Positions 9,374-18,848 of a stretch of 64,000 nt of DNA are shown piece after piece; the first letter of the stretch is position 1; each line of letters begins with the position of its first letter. The notes below the pieces were generated by a model that saw only the letters and a program-made list of their open reading frames with translations, was not told where the DNA came from and ran no database searches. The position numbers were made by a program, and so were the translations under genes. Origin of the DNA: Mactra quadrangularis (Eukaryota > Mollusca > Bivalvia > Venerida > Mactridae); NCBI GenBank assembly GCA_025267735.1, contig CM046303.1:29488380-29552379 (forward strand), given 5' to 3'.

Positions 9374-12300
9374 TTAATTCTTTGAAAATTTAGGTCTTGA
9401 TAGTAATGGATTCATATCAACACTATCTATCTCGCCAGACGACTCTCGTTTTCTGTCTCTATTTCTCTTCCTGTCTTTTCTCCCGCCATTTTTTCTGTCT
9501 TTCTTGTTTTTACGATCTGTTTTCTTTGCAATCATCTCCATGTTGAATTTCGTGCCTTTCTTTTCAATCACTTCTACTTTGTATTGTAGCATCTATAATA
9601 ATATCATTGATCAGAAACCATTAATTGACTGTCTATTAAACTCAGTCAGTAGACTTAGAAATCTTGGGATCAAGGTTCAATTCCTGGTTGGAACCTATAC
9701 ACCACTGTAGAGGTTTGGTAATGAAATATTTTCTTTGTTCATTCTACCTTTATACCTAGTAGATCAGTTGTCAGTCCTGAGTTAAACTACTAGGTTAAAA
9801 TCCTCGGCCAAGACATCTAATCCTTTCAAGAGGCAGTGAGTAGAGCGACTGACAGCTGTGAAATTATTACCATAGCTGGGTAAAATGTGGCCTGTAAATC
9901 CCAAGAAGGGAACTATCTGCCTCTTATGCCTTATTTTGATGATTAAAATGATTCTTTAATAAAAACAATCAAACTGATGTTTTACCTTTATGAAAAAATC
10001 ATGAAAATTTTGAAGTCATGAATGCTGACTTTGAGAAGAAAATAGGTCCTTTATAAATCTTTATAGACCTTTTAAAGTAGATGTTCGAAATGTGGAGCCT
10101 TACTGTATATCACCTATTGCTATCCCAAATGCTTTATTTGACAAGGAAAAGATCTCTATATTAAGACCATTCTGCTATGAAGACCATCAATTTTTATGGT
10201 TCTAATAGTGTTAATATACTGTCTATCACCTATCACTGCTCTATTTGACATGAAATTGGTCCCTATATTAAGACCATTGAGTTACAAAGACCATTAATTT
10301 TGACAGTCCTAATTGTGTAATTATACTGTCTATCACCTATTGCTATCCCAAATGCTCAATTTGAGAAGAAAAAGGTCCCTATACTAAGACCATTGGGCTA
10401 CAAAGACCATTAATTTTGATGGTTTTGATGGTTGAATATACTGTATATCACATATTGATGTATGAAAAAACAATATTTATTACCTGTAAATAGTATCTTT
10501 CTGGACCTTCAGCAAGAAGAGTTATGGTTATACCATCTTTATCTCTGGATGGACGAGTACATGTAAATGAACCATCTTCTTTTACTGTAAAGTTAAAAAT
10601 AGTTTGAGTGCAGTTTGATTTCTACCATTCTCGTTCCCAGAGGCTATCAAGATTCTTGATACTAGTTAGATCTAGAATCTTGATAACCTCAGGATACGAG
10701 AATGGATGTCCACTCCCCTAGATATATACATATTAAGCCAATTTTACAATTTAGTATTATTACCACTTATTATTGAAATCACCATCAAGCATTCAACTAC
10801 AAAATAATAATGATATTCTACCTATCTTATAGTAAAATTTTGATATATTAGGACATTTTTATGAATGCAAATCTATTGGTAAATTCATAAAGCTTGATAA
10901 AACTATTCATAGGGTTGTATGATATCCAAGTCCAGTTTAAGTCCGTAATCAAGGTCAATGGTCAATTTTTCTCAATGGTTTGTATGACCATATTTCTAAG
11001 AAATTACTCGAGAGAATGAATAATATATGTTTTGATATTGTTGGTAGACTGTGATAGATTGTGATAAAGTCAAAACACTTACGACCGTCTAGATTAATAG
11101 ACTTCTTTCTGCCTCTCCTGCTTCTACGAGTTTCCTGTATCCCTGACACACCTTGTCCAATGGAACCTTGGAAACAAACTTTCATTCGTTTTCTACCAAT
11201 GTCTGCCCCAGCCACTGATCTTGGAAATAGAATATCTAGTTCATCTCTTGGATAATGCCAACTGATAACTCCTTCCATACAATTATCTAGAGCTGTTATG
11301 GTTTCATTTATTCCAAGATCTCTGCTGACCCTGTAGTAATATAGTATTTATACAATTTATAATCTTGAGGTAACATATATAATAAATTCTGTAATGTGTT
11401 TAAGGTGGGTCGGTACCTTACTTGAAGAAAAAAATGAAAACAACAAGAGACATGAAGGTATCTGCCTGCCAACTTTTATCATAATGGTGAACATAATATT
11501 TTTTTCTTCGAGTAAGGTACCAACCCACCTTAAAACATGCTTGATTAATGATAATGACAGACAGCTTTTATTTCTAAATTATGCAACTTGTCCAAAATTT
11601 TACATTTTTATAGTACAACAGTTGCATGTCAAAACATTACTGTGTGTATACATGTATTTGATACAATTTATAAATAAAACTTTGTATTTTATGCTTTTCA
11701 GTGGAATGCCGGGATTTATCGATAAAATAAAAATCAATATTCCACTGTTTTGAAATAATGAAAATATATTTGTTATTTTCACTGTTTAGATGCGCCATTC
11801 TGATGACATATCATACTTAAACTTTTAAAAAAAGCCAGTCTGAAGCATATAATAAACAGAAATTTTTTTTATTTCAGTGTAAGATCTATTTATTCACTTG
11901 TGAGCTAATGAAAATAATATTTTCACTCGTGACTATGCCAGTCACAAAAATATTGCATCCTTAGCTCACTCGTGAAATAAAAATCGATCTTACTCCAAAA
12001 TAAACAAATATCCTCTAGGTATTATTTCATGAAGACTTTGTTTATGATTTAGTACTCACTATCAATAAAAATACAAGACTCTATCTTGTTAAATTTACTG
12101 TATGTATGATTTTTTTTACTCTGGTTGTATCATCTAACTTTTATTAAGTATTGTGCGTAAAGTTTGACCCCGACCTGACCTTTATGCAAGAATATTCATT
12201 ACATTGAATACGAATGTAGTATTAATGCTCTATTACACCGTGGCCGTGAGGATTATGAGTTAAAATTTAACACACAAACATACTTCTATAATTTTACTGC

Positions 12301-13056
12301 CGAAGTGTAAAATAGGAGTGGTATTGATTTTCGTTGGGATATGTGTTGATAATTATTAGATGCAAATGTGAAAGGTCAGATCGGGGTCAATTTTTATGCA
12401 CTATGCTGACTAACCCTCTTACTTGAGGCACATATTACTTTTCCGGATATGGAGAAGAAATGTCAATAATTTTCAAATATTCATGGAGGGCTATTACTTG
12501 TAATAACCAGTAATTGAATAGTATGTATCGACCCAGCACCCAAGCCCTGATGGGACCTATAAGGGCTGTATATTGGCAAAATGCCTACATGGGACCCATA
12601 TGGGTTATCAGCTGTATATGGGCAAACTGCCCATATGGAGCCCATATGGGACCCATACAGTTTACACCGTCTTAGCAATTTTGAATGTTAATGGAAATAT
12701 ACAAGTGGCATTCATAACAATATGATTATATAAAATAAAAATATTTTTTTGGTATATTTATTCATCGCCTCATCGGTGTTTATTTTGTACATAACACATA
12801 GTAATTATTTGAAAAATAAGTATAACTACTGGTAGATCCAAATACCATGTGACCAATAGTATCACTAGAAAGTCTTAGTTTAAGTAAACAGCATAAAACC
12901 CAAAAAATGTGCAACATTTTGAGCCTAACTAATATGATATATAAGCTCATTCTAATAAAAGGAATATAGAGCTTACCCAGAGCTGATTTCACATGGTTGA
13001 AGTTGAAAACTCCATTCTACACACAAACATAATAAAACAACCACCACTGACTTCAT
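9374..13056 (-). CDS. Secreted meteorin-like protein, four exons, with basic C-terminal tail
   Basis: Exons in transcription order: 13056-12977, 11330-11083, 10584-10484, 9592-9374 (stop TAA). All joins are GT-AG and in phase, giving 215 aa. Residues 1-18 form a signal peptide with a hydrophobic VVVVLLCLCV core. The mature part has four cysteines, the first three being C22, C44 and 'KVCF'. It has the pattern C-x2-GVISWHYP-x4-LDILFP, a 'KVCF' strand, 'DGSFTC', 'LLAEG' and 'YKVEVI', which resembles the N-terminal domain of meteorin and meteorin-like (VEWMYPTGALIV, TVCI, GLFVEA, FQYELV). Those proteins are secreted neurotrophic or immune factors. Odd points: it is about 80 residues shorter than vertebrate meteorins, lacks their C-terminal half, and ends in a Lys/Arg-rich, probably disordered tail. 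N35 (NET) is a possible glycosylation site. The gene model is strong; the family name is tentative. Confidence 0.7.
9635..9910 (+). mobile_element. Old SINE family A copy
   Basis: A diverged match: 'cagtagactta', B-box-like 'ggttcaattcctgg', 'cattctacctttatacct', 'cagttgtcagtc', 'cctttcaagaggcagtgagtag', 'gactgacagc', in the family order. It lies in the last intron of the meteorin-like gene. Confidence 0.55.
10090..10450. repeat. Three-fold tandem repeat of about 115 bp, related to ACAGTAAAG MITEs
   Basis: Three units contain 'ctatcacctattgctatcccaaatgct', 'ggtccctatattaagaccatt' and 'caaagaccattaattttgat'. The 'taagaccattctgctatga' phrase also occurs, reversed, inside the MITE copies at 26108-26238 and 60324-60488. 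The array probably arose from such an element. It sits in intron 3 of the meteorin-like gene. Confidence 0.7.
10625..10705. mobile_element. 81-bp hairpin element, copy 1
   Basis: The two halves are almost exact inverted copies: CCATTCTCGT..GAGGCTATCAAGATTCT on the left, and the same read backwards on the right, separated by 'agttagat'. A second copy is at 39549-39614. It is a minimal fold-back element within intron 2 of the meteorin-like gene, about 40 bases above exon 3. Confidence 0.8.
11400..11533. mobile_element. TTAA-flanked MITE (piggyBac-like)
   Basis: The inverted ends GGTGGGTCGGTACCTTACT / GGTGGGTTGGTACCTTACT extend about 37 bases with few mismatches. Both are bounded by TTAA, at 11400-11403 and 11530-11533. 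TTAA target duplication with a 'GG' start is characteristic of piggyBac-group elements. The interior is only about 50 bases, so it is non-autonomous. Confidence 0.85.
11876..11994. mobile_element. Fold-back MITE
   Basis: The outer arms (AGTGTAAGATCTATTTATTCACTTGTGAGCTAA-like) are inverted relative to each other. A second inner palindrome ('aatattttcactcgtgac...gtcacaaaaatatt') occupies the centre, so nearly the whole 119 bases can fold on itself. It lies in the first intron of the meteorin-like gene. Confidence 0.75.
12147..12407. mobile_element. MITE with TTTGACCCCGA terminal repeats
   Basis: The left end AGTATTGTGCGTAAAGTTTG and right end, read inward, AGCATAGTGCATAAAAATTG both continue into GACCCCGANCTGACCTTT. 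They form about 40-base imperfect inverted termini around a 180-base AT-rich centre with no coding potential. Confidence 0.75.
12530..12670. repeat. CCCATATGGG-rich palindromic repeat
   Basis: Repeated 'cccatatggg' and 'gggacccatatgg' phrases alternate with 'ctgtatatgggcaaactgcc'. Several internal inverted repeats are present, so it is probably a small repetitive element. Confidence 0.5.
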
Positions 13057-14160
13057 CTTGTTTGTCTATGAAGGATCCCTAGTATAACTTCTATACTATA
13101 CCCAGATATTGTCAGCTTTAACTAGGTCAATGATTACAGTCATCGGCAGATCAATCATGATGCGGTCCAAGTGGCTCCTTATTTTTCAAAATTATTTGAT
13201 AAAAAATACTGATACAGTAAAGTTTTGCTTTAAAGACTGCACTTTTTTTTACAAAATTATGCCATTTTTATGTATTTCAAGTTTCAAATTCTTGATTTAT
13301 GGAGAAAAAATATCTGAAGTCTGTATTTGATTAGAAAAAGTTCCTTCAAAAAAATTATCCTTAAACCCCCCCCCCCACACACAAACCAACAAGAAAGTTC
13401 CTTGGTCCAGCCCTGTAATTGATTTATAAATCTCATGGTCATCTTGTCTTAGTTATATCAACATGTTTGTTTATGGTTTCATTGATAACCCTGGATTTAT
13501 ATTTATCAATGTTATATAGTGAACCCTTATCTGGACCATAAAATCCCTACCACTTATTAGCTATTCATAATCACAGGTGACTGTATTAAGATTCAGGTTA
13601 ATCTGTTACTGTCAAATTATTGTGCAATTTTATTCAACTTTCAGTGGAACATACATTAACCCCACTGCTTTAAATATATGAGTATAATATTTGTTTGATA
13701 ATCCATGTGCATAGATAGTTACTAAACACAAATATTGTCCGTTTTTTCTCAACTGTCAAAGCTTGAATAATTTCACGGAGACTGAATTTGTACTAGCGGC
13801 CTAATTTTTATTAAAAATATCTTGACTAAAACTTATCATACGGCATAACAAGCTTTACTCAATCATAATACACACTTTCAGAAACAAGGATGTATTACAA
13901 CAATAATTTTAACTAACGCATTCACTGTGAAATTATTCATGTTTTGACAGTTATGAAAAAAAACAACAATACTTGCGTATATTTTTACTGATAGTGAGTA
14001 CTGAAGTACTGTATTGAATATTAAAATCAGCAGGTTCACCACTGACAGTTGAATTAAATTTAACAATATACAATATAAAGGTGAAAAGTTGCCTTTACGT
14101 CTTTTTTGCCAATGATTTTCGAACACACCTTTCCTGTGTTTCTGTATTAACAAACTTTGT
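13057..14160. other. Non-genic stretch upstream of the meteorin-like gene
   Basis: No exon was recognised. A poly-C/CA tract lies at about 13367-13385. Fragments of the MITE family M2 ('acattaaccccactgctttaaata' near 13652, 'actgacagttgaa' near 14041) suggest a decayed copy. The promoter of the meteorin-like gene should lie just above 13056, but no clear motif is seen. Confidence 0.5.
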
Positions 14161-14164
14161 CTGA

Positions 14165-14895
14165 TTGGGAATCTCTTATTTGATGTTTGAACTACATGTA
14201 TGTAGAAATAAATTAAACAAAGACCAATACCTGTGTGATTTACATATAATTATGAACTCAATACAAGCTATCATGGTTTCTATCAAGAGTCAAACTTTTA
14301 TCACAATTGGGGGATTCCAGCATACCCGATTAACAAACTACAACGAGTGCAAAACCATGCTGCAAGTGTTATGTTTAATGTGTCATACCACCATCCAAGT
14401 GCTGAACTATTGTAACAACTTCACTGACCCCCAGTTAAAGCCAGAGTTATGTTTAAAGTTCTGGTTATGGTCTTTCGTGTCATTACAGGAACAGCTCCAA
14501 TATATATAAAGGAAATGTATAACAAGATTATAAGTTGTTATAGATTGCGATCACAAAGCGATATCAACTTCACTATTCCCAGACAACAAACAAAACTTGC
14601 AGACTGGTCATTGGCTGTAGTTAGTGCTAAATTGTGTAATGATCTTCCAAGTTCTCTCAAAAACATTCAATGTGAAGCCTTATTTAGAGTTCAACTCAAA
14701 ACACATCTGTTCCGCCAGTTTCATAATTGATCTGTTATTGTGACATTCCAAGTCTCACTGTGTTTAGAAACTGTATTTTTTAACTCTGTACATAGTGCTG
14801 TGTTTTAATACTACATGTGTATTTGACATTGAAAGGACTTTTGTAAAGCGCAATAGAATATGTCTACATAATTTTTGCGCTATGTAAATGCATTA
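14165..14895 (+). mobile_element. Decayed LINE 3' end (L2/CR1-like), C-terminal RT-protein remnant
   Basis: From about 14337 one frame reads KLQRVQNHAASVMFNVSYHH, then after frameshift and stop a frame gives LTPVKAR-like text and FKVLVMVFRVITGTAPIYI ... LCNDLPSSLK ... FRVQLKTHLFRQF (to 14730). This is the standard C-terminal end of LINE ORF2 proteins. The 3' part ends 'gtaaagcgcaatag...gcgctatgtaaatg', typical of L2-type tails. The reading frame is broken, so it is a dead copy. Confidence 0.8.
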
Positions 14896-15357
14896 TTCAC
14901 TCATTCATTATTCAGGAGTATATAAAAAACATGAAACATATACATGTGTTATAAAAATGTCAAAATCAATCTTTGCCAAGTTATTACATGTATTTTTTTA
15001 CATCAGAAGTGGGGCTAAATCTGTTTTTCACAATCAAAGACAAATAAACACATCTTTTTAATGTTTTAATATTTAAGTTATAATGATGTTGAACTTTTGA
15101 TACTTTTACCTGTGTGTTCAATTTATCGATGTTTACAACTTATGTTAAAACTTTGAATAGCTCAGACTTTATTAAACCACTGAAGTTTGTTTATATAGTT
15201 TAGTTATCAACTTTATTTATATCCTGTCAGTAAACAGCTATAATCTTTGTTTTTGGTAAACAAAGTTAGTTAACTAGTCAAGTTTGTCAACTAGTTTCTG
15301 ACCATTTAATGTCCAGTATATTGACCATTATGATCATGTTAACTGTAAGTGATATAC

Positions 15358-15701
15358 AGTAGCCTGTTCAATTACCCTAAATATTCCAAAACTTCCGTAA
15401 CGATACATTCGGAACTCCTCGGCCATTCACTGTGAATGATCTAATCTAATAAACAAATATACGATCATTAAGACAATGAGTGATGTTTCAAAATTTATGG
15501 ACTAAAAACGAAACATCACTCATTGCCTAAACAATCGTATATTTGTCTACTTCAACACCGGTAATTTCAAAATATCGTCTAAATATAACACCAGTAATTG
15601 CAAAATAGCGTCTAAATATGTCCGAGATTATTCGCAGCGAATGGCCGAGGAGTTCGGAATGTATCGTTACGGAATGTTTAGGGTAATTGTACAGGCTACT
15701 G
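15358..15701. mobile_element. 344-bp fold-back element with long inverted arms
   Basis: The ends CAGTAGCCTGTTCAATTACC and, read inward from the right, CAGTAGCCTGTACAATTACC continue as inverted copies for about 80 bases. A second inverted pair (ACAAATATACGAT...GAGTGATGTTTC) forms the middle. The right arm has an extra tandem pair of about 35 bases ('caccggtaatttcaaaatatcg' type). A related end occurs at 43661. Confidence 0.85.
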
Positions 15702-16483
15702 GTTATCAAATCATGGCCTTTGTTTCATTTTTAAGGCACATCAATGCTTAAGTTGGTTGGTTGTTGATTACTCATCCAGAAATTCTGATTAAAATTTTGA
15801 ACATATGAAATTTAAGTAAATGTTTGAAGCAAGCTGAGTCTGTGTTGCATACTTTTCAGCAATAATAGGTAAAAAAACATTGTTCTGCATGATTGAATCT
15901 GGTTTCCAATATGGACTACAGTAAAAACTGACGGAGTGACCCACTGAATTTAATGACTCCCTGTTTTATGCAACCGTATTCGAGACCATTTTCATCTATT
16001 TAAAGCATTCACTGTGTGGGGTTTCACTTATTCCGCTGATTATGCAATGTTGGTGACACACTTATTATTTTCACTTGAACCTGGACTTAAAGACCCACTG
16101 TCATATGTGATTGTTTTTAAATAAAAAAGTCACAAATAAAGCAGTCAGCTAATTTGATCCATTTTAAATTTTGAAGGACTCTCTGAAGGTGCCGCAAGCT
16201 GTTAATGGTTATGCAAGATCTCTAGTTTTTGCAAGATGATTTTTGAAGAAATTGTCTATGACAAACAAACACATTATAGACAATGTCCAACCAGAATAGC
16301 TCACTCTAAGCTAAGAGTACGTTGTATAAGGTTGCCGAGTCGACCGGTATCTGCTTGCCCAGGACTACCACTTCTTAGTTCTTGTAATCAAAATATTTTC
16401 TTAAGGCAATCAAAATCTACAAACAAGATATAGTGCTTGCTGCTAAAATGAACTGTTCAGATAACCACTTAACTTTCATGTTG

Positions 16484-16556
16484 CAGGTTTAGTGGAAAAC
16501 AATTGTAACTCAATATAAGAAAAGAATGTGTTACAACTGTTAAGCACTAAACCTGT
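16484..16556. repeat. 73-bp hairpin repeat
   Basis: Left arm CAGGTTTAGTGGAAAACAAT and right arm (read inward) CAGGTTTAGTGCTTAACAGT both run on into TGTAAC. No second copy was found, but the form matches the other fold-back elements here. Confidence 0.6.
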
Positions 16557-17594
16557 GATGTCCTAATTTCGTAGACCAACTTGCCATAGTCAACTTACAA
16601 CAAAAATACAGATAACTAAGCTATTTATGTTATATTGTACATTTTATTTGCAAATCACAAAATAAAGTATTGAATCAAATATCTTTTGGTAAAAACACAG
16701 TTTACTAGATTTCTGTGTTTTTGTGTATGCATGCATTTAGCACATTATCATAATAAATTAAAAATCTGCAAAGCAATTAAAACAGTACAACAAAAAATAA
16801 ATATGGCTGTGACAAATTAAAACTTTTTAGATACAAATATGTGTATCATTATTGTACTATTCTTGTATTCAATCAAAATTAAACATTTCAAGCCATACAG
16901 GGTGATTTTGTATCATCTTTTTCATGATAACTACATAAGTTTTGTATTTTGAAAGCATTCCTGGCAGGCTCATAGAAAAGAGTGGGGGGCTTAGCCTTTC
17001 CCAATAATTTGGAAGTGATACAGCACTGATTTCTTCCATTAGACTAATCTGCCAATCAAAAAAGATTGAAGCACCTCTCCCCATCTGATATACTTCCTTC
17101 AGCACTGCCTAGTGTGAAATCAGTTCAGACTACACAGTAAAGCAGGTCTATAGGTGGTAACCAGTTAATGTGTTATGACAACAGACAAAATACCCAAAAG
17201 TAGATTCGGACATTTCATTTAATTTTCTTTTAGATTTTTATGCATATTGCAATTGATGAAATAAATCCTCCTACATGGCTTTAATGTAACAAAAACCTCT
17301 CACAGCTTCCAGACCACACCATGTATACTTTGTATAAAAACTATCATTTATACTAATAACAGTCTAACAACATTCCATTTACCCCCATTTTTGTCAGTAA
17401 CCATTTAGATGAATCTGCACAAAACTAGCCTTACTACATGTAAATAAAGAAGGATGTAGACAAGTTTTGTGCCAACCCATCAATTATTAATTAATTAATT
17501 TCTTACATGTATTTGTTTTTAGAAATTTCAAATTTAGAGACCAACAGGTTGTTGGCTTACTATACCATGAATGATAAGTCGTATTCAACACATA

Positions 17595-17800
17595 TTTAGG
17601 TCATACATACGACGGCCAGCTCTTCCTACTATAGATTTCCTGGACACTTTTCTATCACTAGTACTAACTTATCCTACCACGAGGCCGACAACTCATGTAT
17701 AGGGTATGACCTACCGCGACCTGGCTCGAACCCGCGATCTCCAAATTCGAAGTCAGACATGCCAACCACAACGCCATGCGCTTACCATGCATGAATACAT
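17595..17800 (-). mobile_element. tRNA-derived SINE, family C
   Basis: On the reverse strand: 'ggtaagcgcatggcgttgtgg' (A-box region), then 'gcgggttcgagccaggtcgcgg' (B-box), followed by about 120 bases of body ending 'gacctaaatatgtgttgaatacgac'. The A/B-box spacing is that of a tRNA. It differs from families A and B. Confidence 0.7.
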
Positions 17801-17895
17801 TAATACATGTATAATGCACACACACAAATATCGACAAACTTCACCCCTTAATACACAGTTACAATAGTCTATACCATTGATTTATATTACTGAAC

Positions 17896-17984
17896 TAACA
17901 TCGAGGGTTAATTGCAAGACTGCAGTAACTTGCTCTTTAACACAATACACTTGCTACAGTATTGCGGGAAACCCTCGGTATGTT
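17896..17984. mobile_element. Short hairpin MITE M3, copy 1
   Basis: The inverted arms ACATCGAGGGTT..TTGCAAGACTGCAG and ACATACCGAGGGTTTCCCGC surround 'taacttgctctttaacacaat'. The arrangement is the same as in 18748-18830, with the same inner text. Confidence 0.75.
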
Positions 17985-18399
17985 ATGTTATGTAGTGTTA
18001 TAACTGAACTAGAATCAACTAACCACTGTATGGTGTTACAGATACCATTTTAGAAGATGTCATAACTAGATATCAGGTCACCTAGACTTCACAATGAGTA
18101 GTACCTACTTATCATCTTTGAGCATTCATCATGTTGCCTTCATCAAAGACAGGCCCACACTGTCCCAATCCACCCAAGACATTATGTATATATGTGCATA
18201 ACATCTTGGGTTGATCAAATCAGTGCCAGCCATCTGTAGTCTTCAAAGAAACATTTTCAAGCTAAGATAAAACATTGTTAACTGTGGTTGCAACAAATGA
18301 AATCATTGAGAATGAATCCTTCACACATCATGAATCCTTCACAAATCAGTATGAAAAATGCTTTATTCCAGCCCAAAATGTTCTGGTTTGCACATTAAA

Positions 18400-18548
18400 A
18401 CTGGAAGCACTGACAGAAGTATGCACCAAGTAACTGGTAAACAGCTAAATCCAGAAATTAAGCCTTTCAAAGAACAGTCAATAGGTTGACTGACCCGCTA
18501 CAACTATGACCATACAATGTGTTGCTATGGCTTTACCCTACAAAAAAA
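18400..18548 (+). mobile_element. SINE family A, 3' fragment
   Basis: It contains 'actgacagaagtatgcacc', 'taactggtaaacagctaaatcc', 'gcctttcaaagaacagt', 'aggttgactgaccc', 'catacaatgtgttgctatgg' and an A-rich end, the family A 3' half in order. Confidence 0.8.
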
Positions 18549-18747
18549 GCGCACCTGCAATTTTGTGACTTTTTATATGACCTTGGAGGTATTGGCTAAT
18601 GGTAATTTCCAATTCAGTAACATAAATCATGATTTATACAGTAATGTAAGTGAATGCACAAAAAAATTCCAGTACAGAAATTTTATACATTGGTTAAACA
18701 TCAAACCTATCAATAGGTCAGAGCAAGATAAATTTAAGTTTGTCTTA

Positions 18748-18830
18748 ATATCAAGGGTTATCCTCAAGACTGTAGTAACTCGCTCTTTAATTCAATGCAC
18801 AACTACAGTCTTGCAAGCAACCCTTGATAT
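18748..18830. mobile_element. Short hairpin MITE M3, copy 2
   Basis: ATATCAAGGGTTATCCTCAA at the left and ATATCAAGGGTTGCTTGCAA read from the right, both continuing to GACTGTAGT, around 'aactcgctctttaattcaatg'. It pairs with the copy 850 bases upstream. Confidence 0.8.
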
Positions 18831-18848
18831 AGATAAATGAAGACTAGT

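Noticed and set aside
11061..11255. Plus-strand 64-codon frame
   Set aside because: Antisense shadow of exon 2 of the meteorin-like gene.
17680..17785. Possible tRNA gene on the minus strand (B box 'ggttcgagcc')
   Set aside because: The tRNA-like head is joined to a SINE body; stems could not be completed.
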